From CAZFBR01 sp035353495 [NCBI: uncultured bacterium] (GTDB lineage Bacteria; DAOPZR01): a DNA stretch of 13,844 nucleotides. The notes under the pieces are model-generated. The model was not told where the DNA came from, did not search any database, and worked only from the letters and a program-made list of their open reading frames with translations. Location of the stretch: assembly GCA_964517215.1 (NCBI GenBank), contig CAZFBR010000078.1, positions 1 to 13,844 on the forward strand, read 5' to 3'. The translations under genes were made by a program, and so were the position numbers. Shown in pieces: positions 1 to 8,876 of this stretch (positions are counted from its first letter, which is position 1; every line of letters starts with the position of its first letter).

Positions 1-1
1 C

Positions 2-1214
<1,213 letters not shown>

Positions 1215-1254
1215 CGGCGTAATGGCGCTCCTGCCAGCAGCCGGGAAGCCGGTC

Positions 1255-1283
1255 TTGACGTCGCGCGCCCGGTGAAGTATCCT
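1255..1283 (+). promoter_or_regulatory. Sigma-70-like promoter for the secreted cyclophilin gene
   Basis: A -35 box TTGACG (1255-1260; 5 of 6 consensus bases) and a -10 box TATCCT (1278-1283; 4 of 6) are separated by exactly 17 bases. They lie in the gap between pgi and the cyclophilin gene. Predicted transcription starts near 1290, leaving a leader of about 40 bases with a GGAG Shine-Dalgarno at 1318-1321. No operator-like repeat is seen. Confidence 0.55.
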
Positions 1284-1328
1284 GCATCGCACTTGCCGAC
1301 AGAAAACTGCCGGAAACGGAGTGTTCCC

Positions 1329-2141
1329 ATGGCGCATCCCCGTATTGTACCCACAATTGCTTCGGCCCTCACCCTGCTGTTGCTTCTGGTCAGCACCGGC
1401 TGGGGGGCGGAAGGAGAGACCAATCCCGTGATCATCATGCATACAAGCAAGGGGGACATCACCCTCGAACTGTATCCGCAATGCGCGCCGGAGACCGTGC
1501 GCAACTTCCTCGGCCTGGCGCTGGGCGACAAGGTGTTCGTCGACCCGGCCACCGGCGATACGGCACAGCGGCCGTTTTACAACGGACTCATCTTTCACCG
1601 GGTGATCAAGGACTTTATGCTGCAGGGCGGCTGCCCGCAGGGGACCGGCCGGGGCGGACCGGGCTACCAGTTTGCCGACGAGATCAACGCCGACAGCCTG
1701 GGTCTTGACCGGATCAAGGTTGAGACCTACCAGCCGTGTTTCCGCGATGCGCAGATGCTGGTGGTGCGCCGGCTGAACATCCGTTCCGAGGAGGAATTCA
1801 CCACCCGCGCGGCCGAACTGCAGGCGGAAATGGCCAGGGTTGCGGCGATGAGCGTCAAGGAACTGTACGCGGCATCGGGCTACCAGTACCGCAGCGACCT
1901 GCCGTCGCTGCCCGTGCGCCGCGGCTGCCTCGCCATGGCCAACGCCGGTCCGAACACCAACGGCTCGCAGTTCTTTATCAATCAGGTCGATACGCCCCAT
2001 CTTGACGGCAAGCATACCGTGTTCGGCAAAGTCATCGCCGGCATGGACGTGGTTGACGCCATTGCCGCCGTGCCGGTTGATGGCAACAGCCGGCCGGTTA
2101 CCCCGGTGACGATTACCAGCATCGAACGCGTCGCACCCTGA
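1329..2141 (+). CDS. Secreted cyclophilin-type peptidyl-prolyl cis-trans isomerase with internal insertion
   Basis: Predicted to catalyse cis-trans isomerisation of Xaa-Pro bonds outside the cytoplasm. The ATG at 1329 is chosen because a GGAG ribosome site (1318-1321) precedes it at 7 bases. The product then starts with a signal peptide: a short basic start, a leucine-rich core at about residues 9-21, and a likely cleavage after GWGA at residue 27. The 270-residue protein carries the cyclophilin core: [13 protein letters not shown] (89-101, catalytic Arg91), [14 protein letters not shown] (204-217) and [11 protein letters not shown] (225-235). The position of the cyclosporin-contacting Trp in CypA is His224 here, so low cyclosporin sensitivity is likely. 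Between FADEI (about 119) and LAMAN (201) there are about 82 residues where a compact cyclophilin has about 15. This extra part includes a charged helical stretch (about 150-180). The gene converges on glnN. The fold and activity call is firm; the substrate is unknown. Confidence 0.93.
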   Translation: MAHPRIVPTIASALTLLLLLVSTGWGAEGETNPVIIMHTSKGDITLELYPQCAPETVRNFLGLALGDKVFVDPATGDTAQRPFYNGLIFHRVIKDFMLQGGCPQGTGRGGPGYQFADEINADSLGLDRIKVETYQPCFRDAQMLVVRRLNIRSEEEFTTRAAELQAEMARVAAMSVKELYAASGYQYRSDLPSLPVRRGCLAMANAGPNTNGSQFFINQVDTPHLDGKHTVFGKVIAGMDVVDAIAAVPVDGNSRPVTPVTITSIERVAP

Positions 2142-2191
2142 CCGGCACATCCCGCGACGCTGTCCGCGCAGTGACTGCCTGCGCGCTGCCG

Positions 2192-2218
2192 CGCCCGGCC
2201 GGATGGTTCCGGCGGGCG
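2192..2218. terminator. GC-rich hairpin between convergent genes, possible bidirectional terminator
   Basis: In the 89-base gap between the convergent cyclophilin and glnN genes, CGCCCGGCCGGA and TCCGGCGGGCG form an 11-bp stem with one bulged G and a TGGT loop. The position fits a shared transcription end. There is no clear T-run on either side, so intrinsic termination is not certain. Confidence 0.4.
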
Positions 2219-2230
2219 GCGGGGTATTGC

Positions 2231-4417
2231 TCAGTACATGAAGAGCATTTCGCGGTATTTGGGGAGCGGCCAGTAATCGTCACCCACCAGATTCTCCAGG
2301 ATGTCCGCATGCGTACGCACGGCTGCCATCGCCGGTTTGACCCGGTCGCGAATGCGCACCGCGATGACTTCGCTGTCGGCACTGCGGTGGGCGGCGGCCA
2401 GGGCTTTCTCCAGGGCGTCAATCGCCCGGGTCAGCGCGGCAAGCTCACGCGCGATTCCGGCCGCAGCGGCCCTGGTTGACGCGGCGGCCGTCGCGCCCAG
2501 CGCGGCCCGGGTACTGGTGACCGTTGCGGCCAGCATGCCCAGATATTCCGTTGCGGCAGGCAGGATCATGGTGCGCGCCAGCGCGGCGGTGGTGCCCGCC
2601 TCGATACTCACCATTTTCACATACTGCTCGACGAGGATCTCGTGCCGTGCATGCACTTCCTGGATGGTGAACACCCCATACGTGGTGAAGAGTTCGATCA
2701 CATCGGGATCGATGAATTTGTCCAGCGCCTCGGGCGTCTCCCGCAGGTTGGGCAGGCCGCGCTTCTTTGCCTCCCGGACCCACGCTGCGCTGTAGCCGTT
2801 GCCGTTGAAAATAATGCGGTAATGCTCGGTCAGGACGCGCTTGATGACCGTATTGACCGCAGTGTTGCGCGACCGGCCTTTCGCCATCTCCTTCTCGATG
2901 GCGGTGGTCATGACATCGAGGGATTCCGCCACGGCGGTGTTCAGGGCGATATTCGGACCCGCCACGTTCTGTGCCGAGCCCACCGCCCGGAATTCAAACT
3001 TGTTGCCGGTGAACGCGAACGGCGAGGTGCGGTTGCGGTCGGAATTGTCAAGCGGAATGGCGGGAATGGCGGTGACCCCGACCGCCATGGTGCCGCCCGT
3101 CTTGCCCGGCAGCGGCGTCCCCTTGACCACGCTGTCCACCACCGCCAGCAGTTCATCGCCGAGGTAGGCGGAGATGATTGCCGGCGGCGCCTCGTTGGCG
3201 CCGAGCCGATGGTCGTTCCCCGCTGTCGCCACTGTCACCCGCAGCACCTTGGCCCACCGGTCCACCGCGCGCAGGATGGCGGCCAGGAAGAGCAGGAACA
3301 TGGCATTGTCCGACGGATTGCTCCCCGGATCGAGCAGGTTCTTGCCCGACAGCGTCGCCATCGACCAGTTGTTGTGCTTACCGCTGCCGTTGACGCCGGC
3401 GAACGGTTTCTCATGCAGCAGGCAGGCAAAGCCGTATTTGAGCGCGGTTGTGCGCAGCAGTTCCATGAGAATGACGTTGTGGTCGGAGGCGACATTCGAC
3501 AGCTCATAAATGGGCGCAATTTCAAACTGCGCGGGCGCCACTTCGTTGTGCCGCGTTTTGACCGGAATGCCGACCTGCATCGCCCGGTGCTCGACCTCCT
3601 GCATGAACGCCAGCACCCGCTCGCGGATGGAACCGAAATACTGGTCCTCGAGCTGCTGATTCTTTTCCGAACCCGAGCCGAACAGCGTGCGCCCGGTCAT
3701 CACCAGATCGGGACGCAGGAAGTAATACTTGCGGTCGATGAGGAAATACTCCTGTTCCGCCCCGACGGTGGTGATGACCCGTTCGACGGGCTGCCCGAAC
3801 AGCTGCAGGACCCGCCCCGCCTGTTTCGACAGCGCCTCCTGGCTCTTCAGCAGCGGCGTCTTCTTGTCGAGCGCCACCCCGGTGTAGGAGAGGAAACAGG
3901 TGGGAATGACCAGGGTCGACCCGTTGGGGCCTTCCATGATGAAGGCGGGCGACGTCGGGTCCCAAGCGGTGTAGCCGCGCGCCTCGAACGTGGCGCGGAT
4001 GCCGCCGCTGGGGAAACTCGAGGCGTCGGACTCACCCTTGATCAGTTCCTTGCCTGAAAACTGCTCGATCGCCTTGCCGCCGCGCGTCGGCACGATAAAC
4101 GAATCGTGCTTCTCCGCCGACCCGCCGGTCATCGGGAAGAACAGGTGGGTGAAGTGGGTCGCGCCCTTCTCCAGGGCCCAATCCTTCATGGCGGTGGCGA
4201 CCACATCGGCAATGCGCGTTTCGATGGTCTTCCCCGCATCCAGCGCCCGCTTGAACGCCGCGAAGACGTCCTTGGGGAGGCGCAGTTGCATGACTTCCTC
4301 GGAAAAGACGTTCTGGCCGAACACTTCCGTCGACGACTGCTTGGTGTTGAACTGGTTGGTCAGCGGCTGGGTCGCGGACAGTTCCAGGATGGCCTGCTGG
4401 CGGGGATTCTGTTTCAT
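2231..4417 (-). CDS. glnN: Glutamine synthetase, type III
   Basis: ATP-dependent amidation of glutamate with ammonium to give glutamine, the main route of nitrogen assimilation; cytoplasmic. At 728 residues it has the length of the large type III enzymes (about 700-730), not of GSI (about 470) or GSII. Type III landmarks are in order: N-terminal VFGQNVFSEEVMQLRLP (32-48), the Glu-rich metal-site strand GAEQEYFLID (219-228), NEVAPAQFE (291-299), NGSGKHNNWSM (343-353), and NDHRLGANEAPPAI (401-414). A helical C-terminal domain follows. The ATG at 4417 has a strong AAGGAGAG site (4424-4431). A TATAAT promoter lies about 100 bases upstream, so the gene is probably transcribed separately from mnmE, 146 bases away. 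No adenylylation motif of the GSI kind was identified. The family call is firm; symbol use varies between genomes. Confidence 0.97.
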   Translation of the reverse strand: MKQNPRQQAILELSATQPLTNQFNTKQSSTEVFGQNVFSEEVMQLRLPKDVFAAFKRALDAGKTIETRIADVVATAMKDWALEKGATHFTHLFFPMTGGSAEKHDSFIVPTRGGKAIEQFSGKELIKGESDASSFPSGGIRATFEARGYTAWDPTSPAFIMEGPNGSTLVIPTCFLSYTGVALDKKTPLLKSQEALSKQAGRVLQLFGQPVERVITTVGAEQEYFLIDRKYYFLRPDLVMTGRTLFGSGSEKNQQLEDQYFGSIRERVLAFMQEVEHRAMQVGIPVKTRHNEVAPAQFEIAPIYELSNVASDHNVILMELLRTTALKYGFACLLHEKPFAGVNGSGKHNNWSMATLSGKNLLDPGSNPSDNAMFLLFLAAILRAVDRWAKVLRVTVATAGNDHRLGANEAPPAIISAYLGDELLAVVDSVVKGTPLPGKTGGTMAVGVTAIPAIPLDNSDRNRTSPFAFTGNKFEFRAVGSAQNVAGPNIALNTAVAESLDVMTTAIEKEMAKGRSRNTAVNTVIKRVLTEHYRIIFNGNGYSAAWVREAKKRGLPNLRETPEALDKFIDPDVIELFTTYGVFTIQEVHARHEILVEQYVKMVSIEAGTTAALARTMILPAATEYLGMLAATVTSTRAALGATAAASTRAAAAGIARELAALTRAIDALEKALAAAHRSADSEVIAVRIRDRVKPAMAAVRTHADILENLVGDDYWPLPKYREMLFMY

Positions 4418-4515
4418 CGCGTACTCTCCTTGGCGGCTGCTGCCGGTCCGGGCGCAGCGGCAGTGCCATGTCGGTATCCGGACGGGAAGGACAACCGCCG
4501 TTCTTCGCGCCGGTG

Positions 4516-4544
4516 ATTATAACTTATGCCGGCAGTGATTACCA
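4516..4544 (-). promoter_or_regulatory. Candidate glnN promoter with perfect TATAAT
   Basis: On the - strand a perfect -10 box TATAAT (4516-4521) is preceded at 17 bases by a weak -35, TGGTAA (4539-4544; 3 of 6). The predicted start near 4509 gives a glnN leader of about 90 bases. The weak -35 suggests help from an activator or another sigma factor. The inverted repeat at 4528-4563 brackets the -35 box. Confidence 0.5.
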
Positions 4545-4563
4545 TGCTGTTCCCGCTGCCGGC
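4528..4563 (-). repeat. Inverted repeat with 8-bp perfect arms between mnmE and glnN
   Basis: GCCGGCAG (4528-4535) and CTGCCGGC (4556-4563) are exact reverse complements 20 bases apart. The repeat begins right after the mnmE stop codon. It flanks the glnN -35 box, with one arm inside the -35/-10 spacer. It could be an operator for a dimeric regulator of glnN or an mRNA-end hairpin for mnmE. No T-run follows immediately, which argues against a plain terminator. Confidence 0.5.
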
Positions 4564-5934
4564 TCATTTGCCGACGCAGAACCGGGAAAATACCGCATGC
4601 AGAATATCATCCGAGGTTGTGCGGCCGGTCAGTTCATCAAGGGCGGCGGCCACGGCCTTTGCCTCGACCAGCAGACATTCAACGCCGGCAGTCGCGGCGA
4701 GTGCCGCCTGCAGGGCCGCCAGGGCGGCGGCCGCACGCGCCACCGCCTCCTGCTGGCGGTCGGTAATGGCGCCCGGCAGTTCGGGCTCCAGCGCATCCGC
4801 CTGCACCTGCGCGGCGATCAGGTTCAGCAGTTCCCCGATACCGGCGCCGGTGGTTGCCGATACCCGTGCTGCGATCCCGCCCGCTGCTGCCGCGGCAGCA
4901 GGCCAGGCCGCCGGCAGGTCGCATTTGTTCAGCACCCACAGGCAGCCGGCATCCGCCAGGCTCTGCCGGCGTGCCGCCAGATCCGCGGGCGGCGGCACAC
5001 TGCCGTCGAGCACCACCAGCGTCACCGCCGCCGCGGCAACGCTTGCCTGCCGGCGGCGCTCTGCGGCCAGCTCGCGCAGATCGCGTTTGTCACACCAGCC
5101 CGCCGTATCGATCAGGGTGACGGTCATGCCGTTGAGCACCATGTCGCCGCGCACCGGATCGCGGGTCGTGCCCGGCAGGGGCGTGACGATGGCGCGCTCC
5201 TCGTTGAGCAGCCGGTTGAACAGCGACGATTTCCCGGCGTTGGGCGGTCCGGTCAGCGCGATGCTCACGCCCGTGAGCGAGCGCAGGTTGCGCTCGCCCC
5301 GCTGCCGGGCGGCGGCGAGGGCGGCGGCGGCGGCGGCCAGCCGCGGCTGCCAGTCGTGCGCGGCAAACGGGGCTTCGCCCTCATCGATATCGAGCGCATA
5401 GGTCACGGCAGCGAGGAACTCGTCGAGCAGCAGGCGCAGGTCGCGCAGCCAGCGCGCCCACAGGCCGTCATGCTGCGCCGCCGCCAGCGCCAGCGCGGCC
5501 CGGCTGCGCGCGCCGACCAGCGCGGCCACCGCCTCCGCCTGGGTCAGGTCGAGTTTGCCGGCAAGAAATGCGCGGCGGGTGAATTCCCCGGGCGGCGCGG
5601 GGAGCGCGCCCGCCGCTTGCACCGCCTGCAGCACCGCGGTGAGCGCGGCCGGACCGCCGTGGCAGTGGAATTCAGCGACGTCCTCGCCGGTGAACGACTG
5701 CGGCGCCCGCATGACCAGCAGCAGAACGAAATCAAGCGGGATCGTGTCCGGGCCGCTGATGCGGCCGAGGTGCAGGGTATGCTGGGGCACCGCGGCATAG
5801 CCGGGCCAGTCGCGCCGCCGGAACACGGCATCCACCACCGCGGCGGTGGCGGCGCCGGAGATGCGGATGATGCCGATGGCGCCCGGGGCGGACCCGGTGG
5901 CGATGGCGGCGATGGTTGGTCGCGGCAGCGTCAT
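4564..5934 (-). CDS. mnmE: tRNA uridine-5-carboxymethylaminomethyl GTPase MnmE (TrmE)
   Basis: With MnmG, MnmE installs the aminomethyl-type group on wobble U34 of several tRNAs using a folate-derived carbon and GTP. The 456-residue protein has the standard layout. The N-terminal tetrahydrofolate-binding domain begins TIAAIATGSAPGAIGIIRISG-like. A helical domain surrounds an embedded G domain with G1 GPPNAGKS (229-236), G2 TTRD (256-259), G3 DTAG (276-279) and G4 NKCD (336-339). The diagnostic C-terminal FCVGK carries the conserved Cys453. The ATG at 5934 is chosen because it matches the usual family N-terminus. A GTG at 5961 would add nine residues but lies inside a hairpin. Neither has a clear Shine-Dalgarno. 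An alanine-rich stretch (about 199-209) comes from a GCC/GCG run. It is 49 bases after yidC, in the classic rpmH-rnpA-yidD-yidC-mnmE order. Confidence 0.96.
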   Translation of the reverse strand: MTLPRPTIAAIATGSAPGAIGIIRISGAATAAVVDAVFRRRDWPGYAAVPQHTLHLGRISGPDTIPLDFVLLLVMRAPQSFTGEDVAEFHCHGGPAALTAVLQAVQAAGALPAPPGEFTRRAFLAGKLDLTQAEAVAALVGARSRAALALAAAQHDGLWARWLRDLRLLLDEFLAAVTYALDIDEGEAPFAAHDWQPRLAAAAAALAAARQRGERNLRSLTGVSIALTGPPNAGKSSLFNRLLNEERAIVTPLPGTTRDPVRGDMVLNGMTVTLIDTAGWCDKRDLRELAAERRRQASVAAAAVTLVVLDGSVPPPADLAARRQSLADAGCLWVLNKCDLPAAWPAAAAAAGGIAARVSATTGAGIGELLNLIAAQVQADALEPELPGAITDRQQEAVARAAAALAALQAALAATAGVECLLVEAKAVAAALDELTGRTTSDDILHAVFSRFCVGK

Positions 5935-5958
5935 AACCGGCAGCCGGCGCGGGCGGAG

Positions 5959-5982
5959 CACCGCCCGTGCCGCCGGGCGGTG
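5959..5982 (-). other. Perfect 9-bp hairpin between yidC and mnmE
   Basis: CACCGCCCG (5959-5967) and CGGGCGGTG (5974-5982) pair perfectly around a 6-base loop, starting one base after the yidC stop codon. No T-run follows on the - strand, so it is more likely an RNA stability, pausing or processing element than a full terminator. It would cover an alternative GTG start of mnmE. Confidence 0.45.
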
Positions 5983-5983
5983 G

Positions 5984-7741
5984 TCACTTCTTTTTCGCGT
6001 CGCCCGCCGCCGGACGCGGTGGCAGCGCCGGCTTTTTGCCGCGGGTCAGGTACTTCTGCTGCACCACGCCGACCAGGTTCGACAGCGACCAGTAGAGCAT
6101 GAGCCCCGACGGAAAGCTGTAGAGCATGAAGAGCAGCATGACCGGCATGAAGAGCATGATCTTTTCCTGCTGCGGATTCAATCCGGTCATGCTCATCTTC
6201 TGCTGGATGAACATCGTCGCCGCCATGAAGAACGGCAGGATGTTGAGCGCCGCGCCGCCGAAGAACGGCAGCCAGTGCGGCAGGAACGCCACGGTATCGG
6301 GCTGCGACAGGTCGGTGATCCACCACAGGAACGGCGCCTGGCGGAGCTCGATCGAATACTGCAGCATCTGGAACAGCGCAATGAAGATCGGCAGCTGCAG
6401 CAGCACCGGGAGGCACCCGCCCAGCGGGTTGACCTTCTCCTCCTGGTACATCTTCATGATTTCCTGCTGCTGCTTTTCGGGACTATTCGGATATTTGGCG
6501 CGGATGTCCTGCAGCTTCGGCTGCAGCGCCTGCATGCGCTGCATCGACTGGTACGAGGTGTAGGTCAGCGGATAGATGCAGATCCGCACCAGCAGGGTCA
6601 GGAGAATGATTGCCAGGCCGAAATTCGGGATGACCGCATAGAACCATTTCATGATGCCGAGCAGGATATACCCCACCCAGCTGAACCAGCCGAAATTGAG
6701 CGTTTCTTCGAGCTTGACGTTCATTGCCGCCAGCCGCGCATGCTCCTTTGGTCCGATATACAGCTGTGCCGGCACCGCCTTTTCCTCACCCGGCGCGAAC
6801 AGCAGCTCGGGGAAAATCATTTCCCAGGTGAGCTGATTGCCGTGGAGATAGGCCTTGAGCCCCGCCGCCGGCGAATCGGGCACCAGCGCCGCGATGAAAT
6901 AGCGGTCCATCAGCGCCGCCCATTGCAGGTCGCCGCCGCTGAATTCCTTGGTCTCGCCTTCGCCGGCGCCGCCCGCCGAGAACCAGCTGCCGCTGCTGCC
7001 GGGTTTGATGGTTTCAATGCTGTTGTTTTTGCAGTACATTATTTCCAGCGCATCCGGACCGTGCAGCGTCGGGAGGCTGTCGCCCAGCGCCGGACCCCAG
7101 CTGACGCTGAAACTGCCGCGAATCCCGCCCGCCTCGCTGCTGAACGGCACCGCATTGAGCGCCACCGGAACGGTGCCGGCATTGCGCAAGCGGTAGACGA
7201 CCCGGTACAGATACGGCTGCACCGCGGTCAGCTCGACGGTGACCGCAACCGGCTGCCCGCCAATGGCGGCGACAATCGCCGTCTCGCCGGCAACCGGCAG
7301 CGGTGCGGCATTGACCGCCACCGGGACCGGCCCGAATGCGGGCCGCAGCGCGCTGCTGGCGGCGGCGGCTGGCACCAGCTGCAATGAATCCGTGCGGGTG
7401 TGGTCGACGAAGCTGTGCAACCGGACCCCGGTGATGACTCCGCCATGGCGGTTGTCCCACGCGATGGTCTGCTCGGGTGTCGCCAGCGTGCGGGTCGCCG
7501 CCGGCACGGCCAGCGGCGCCGTTTCCGCCGGTGCCGCCGCGCGGCTGTCTGTGCCAGCGCCGGCGGGCGGCAGCGGCGCCGCCGGGCCGGACGGAACCAC
7601 CGGCGCACTGTCACGCAGCTGCGCCTCCGCTTTGGCCCGCGCCGCGCGCTCCGCCTCAAGCTGCGGCTGCGCGAAGAAATACTGGTAGGCAAAGACGATG
7701 GCCATGGTAATGAGCACCGTCCGGATCAGTTGCTTGTCCAT
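5984..7741 (-). CDS. yidC: Membrane protein insertase YidC, with large periplasmic domain
   Basis: Inserts and folds inner-membrane proteins, alone or with SecYEG. The ATG at 7741 is preceded by an AAGGA site, and the protein then starts MDKQLIRTVLITMAIVFAYQ, the first membrane segment (about 5-22). Longer upstream extensions run into yidD. The 585 residues comprise TM1, an Ala/Pro-rich linker (about 24-85), the periplasmic domain of diderm YidC (about 85-345), and the conserved five-TM insertase core (about 350-565). LLVRICIYPLT holds the groove Arg (about 386). The cytoplasmic loop KLQDIRAKYP-NSPEKQQQEIMKMYQEEKVNPLGGC and the FPSGLMLYW segment are typical. The tail ends in a basic KKK run that may contact ribosomes. 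The gene starts 10 bases after yidD. Confidence 0.97.
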   Translation of the reverse strand: MDKQLIRTVLITMAIVFAYQYFFAQPQLEAERAARAKAEAQLRDSAPVVPSGPAAPLPPAGAGTDSRAAAPAETAPLAVPAATRTLATPEQTIAWDNRHGGVITGVRLHSFVDHTRTDSLQLVPAAAASSALRPAFGPVPVAVNAAPLPVAGETAIVAAIGGQPVAVTVELTAVQPYLYRVVYRLRNAGTVPVALNAVPFSSEAGGIRGSFSVSWGPALGDSLPTLHGPDALEIMYCKNNSIETIKPGSSGSWFSAGGAGEGETKEFSGGDLQWAALMDRYFIAALVPDSPAAGLKAYLHGNQLTWEMIFPELLFAPGEEKAVPAQLYIGPKEHARLAAMNVKLEETLNFGWFSWVGYILLGIMKWFYAVIPNFGLAIILLTLLVRICIYPLTYTSYQSMQRMQALQPKLQDIRAKYPNSPEKQQQEIMKMYQEEKVNPLGGCLPVLLQLPIFIALFQMLQYSIELRQAPFLWWITDLSQPDTVAFLPHWLPFFGGAALNILPFFMAATMFIQQKMSMTGLNPQQEKIMLFMPVMLLFMLYSFPSGLMLYWSLSNLVGVVQQKYLTRGKKPALPPRPAAGDAKKK

Positions 7742-7751
7742 ACCGTCCTTC

Positions 7752-8018
7752 TCAGGCGCCCGGGGCGCCGCTGTCAGTGTGATCGTTTCGCCACCCCGGC
7801 CAGCGTTCCGGCACGGGATCCAGCCCGCCCGGATGCCAGGGATGGCAGCGCAGCACGCGGCGTGCGCCCAAGTACCCGCCGCGCCAGAATCCGAACCGCG
7901 CCACCGCCGCATGGGCGTAGCGCGAACACGTCGGATAAAAGCGGCACGCCTGCGGCAGCAGCGGCGAGAGCAGCAGCTGGTAGGCGCGAATCAGCAGCAG
8001 CAGCGCGCTACGCAGCAT
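7752..8018 (-). CDS. yidD: Membrane protein insertion efficiency factor YidD
   Basis: Small membrane-associated factor that assists YidC-dependent insertion; the exact mechanism is not settled. The 88-residue protein matches the family length. It shows an N-terminal amphipathic or hydrophobic helix ([20 protein letters not shown], 2-21) and the hallmark [11 protein letters not shown] (25-35). [18 protein letters not shown] follows (53-70). The ATG at 8018 is chosen because it gives the normal family N-terminus; upstream codons only read through rnpA in another frame. It overlaps the end of rnpA by 11 bases and lies 10 bases before yidC, so translation of the three is probably coupled. Confidence 0.95.
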   Translation of the reverse strand: MLRSALLLLIRAYQLLLSPLLPQACRFYPTCSRYAHAAVARFGFWRGGYLGARRVLRCHPWHPGGLDPVPERWPGWRNDHTDSGAPGA

Positions 8019-8376
8019 CGCGCCACAGCCCCGCCTTGCGGCAGAGCGCCTGCCATTCGTCGGACCAGCGCCGGAAATCACCCGCCGCGCGCGCCGCCCG
8101 GGGCAGCACCACCACATCGTAGCCCGGCGCCAGACGCGGGCGCGACTGGCGGAACAGCTCGCGCAGCAGGCGGCGGGTGCGGTTGCGGGCGCTGCTTTTG
8201 GCGCAGCGCTTGCGCGGGATGATGATGGCGCAGCGCGTCAGCATTCCGCCCGCCGCCCGGCAGCCCAGCACCAGCAGCCGCCCGTGCGCAAACTTCCCGT
8301 CGCGGAAAACACCGTCGATCGCGTCGCGCGCCGCCAGGCGCGCGGCGCGCGGCAGTGTCAGCCGCGGCGCGCTCAC
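8008..8376 (-). CDS. rnpA: Ribonuclease P protein component
   Basis: Protein subunit of RNase P, which trims the 5' leader of pre-tRNAs together with the RnpB RNA. The 122-residue product has the family's N-terminal core ([27 protein letters not shown], 5-27), a central strand, and the conserved basic RNRTRR motif (64-69). Its length is normal. The start chosen is GTG at 8376, which overlaps the rpmH TGA as GTGA and suggests translational coupling. The only other in-frame start seen upstream is GTG at 8532: the frame stays open across the whole of rpmH, giving a 174-residue version (see findings). The sequence is more Arg- and Ala-rich than in E. coli or Bacillus. Confidence 0.94.
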   Translation of the reverse strand: MSAPRLTLPRAARLAARDAIDGVFRDGKFAHGRLLVLGCRAAGGMLTRCAIIIPRKRCAKSSARNRTRRLLRELFRQSRPRLAPGYDVVVLPRAARAAGDFRRWSDEWQALCRKAGLWRDAA

Positions 8377-8513
8377 CCGGCGACGGTGAGCTTCTTGCGG
8401 CCCTTGGCGCGCCGGCGCGACAGCACCTTGCGCCCGTCCGCGGTCGCCATCCGTTCGCGGAATCCGTGCTTCTTGGCCCGCCGACGGCGGTTGGGATTGA
8501 AAGTCGGTTGCAT
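8373..8513 (-). CDS. rpmH: 50S ribosomal protein L34
   Basis: Small basic protein of the large ribosomal subunit. The 46-residue translation from ATG 8513 begins [19 protein letters not shown] and continues with the [18 protein letters not shown] end typical of L34. An AAGGAG ribosome site (8524-8529) precedes the start at 10 bases. It is too short for many ORF finders but fits perfectly upstream of rnpA, as in most bacteria. dnaA, its usual upstream neighbour, is absent here and ybaB takes that place. Confidence 0.98.
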   Translation of the reverse strand: MQPTFNPNRRRRAKKHGFRERMATADGRKVLSRRRAKGRKKLTVAG

Positions 8514-8549
8514 GTTCGTTCTGCTCCTTCACTGGCAGTCAGTCAGTAT

Positions 8550-8567
8550 CCGGCGCCACGGCGCCGG
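8550..8567 (-). other. GC-rich palindrome between ybaB and rpmH
   Basis: CCGGCGCC and GGCGCCGG flank the two bases AC, directly after the ybaB stop codon. As RNA this is a 7-bp stem with a 4-base loop. It lacks a T-run. It sits only about 20 bases before the rpmH ribosome site, so it could mark an mRNA 3' end or a processing or pausing site separating the dnaX-ybaB and rpmH blocks. A short GACT-GACT-G tandem lies beside it (about 8536-8547). Confidence 0.4.
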
Positions 8568-8876
8568 TCAGAACGGGAGGCCCAGCCCCCCGGTCAGTTT
8601 GCCCATCGTGCTCTCGGACTTCGCGCTCATGTCCGCCATCGCCTGGTTGATGGCGCTCATGACGGTGTCGGCCAGCAGTTCGCTGTCGGCCTCCTGCAGC
8701 GCCTCCGGCCTGATGGTCAGCGCGGTGACGCGGTACTTGCCGTTGACCTTCGCCGTGACCATGCCGCCGCCCGCGCTGGCGGTGACTTCACTTTGCTCGA
8801 GCTGCGCCTGCGCCTCCATGATCTTCTTCTGCAGCTGCTTGGCCTTGTTCATGGCCGCCTTGTTAAAAAAGTTCAT
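8568..8876 (-). CDS. ybaB: YbaB/EbfC-family nucleoid-associated protein
   Basis: Small dimeric DNA-binding protein of the nucleoid, usually encoded just after dnaX. The 102 residues match the family: an N-terminal helix AAMNKAKQLQKKIMEAQAQLEQ (7-28), the central VTASAGGGMVTAKVNGKYRVTALTIRPEAL part (31-60), and a C-terminal helix. The ATG at 8876 overlaps the stop of the HEAT-repeat gene as ATGA and is preceded by a strong purine-rich GGAGGGG site, so it is preferred over ATG at 8852. In Bacillus and E. coli recR follows. Here rpmH follows and recR is not in the window. Confidence 0.95.
   Translation of the reverse strand: MNFFNKAAMNKAKQLQKKIMEAQAQLEQSEVTASAGGGMVTAKVNGKYRVTALTIRPEALQEADSELLADTVMSAINQAMADMSAKSESTMGKLTGGLGLPF

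Noticed and set aside
5308-5342. GCG/GCC-rich run as a possible regulatory repeat
   Set aside because: It simply encodes the alanine-rich helix before the MnmE G domain and is in frame with it.
4468-6102. A 544-codon + strand frame opposite mnmE
   Set aside because: Arg/Gly/Gln-rich shadow of mnmE, which has every diagnostic G-domain and C-terminal motif on the - strand.
5846-7387. A 513-codon + strand frame opposite yidC
   Set aside because: Low-complexity His/Arg/Gln shadow of the YidC membrane core.
8514-8567. Replication origin next to rpmH
   Set aside because: The gap is only 54 bases, dnaA is absent, and no TTATCCACA-like DnaA boxes were seen here or elsewhere in the window.
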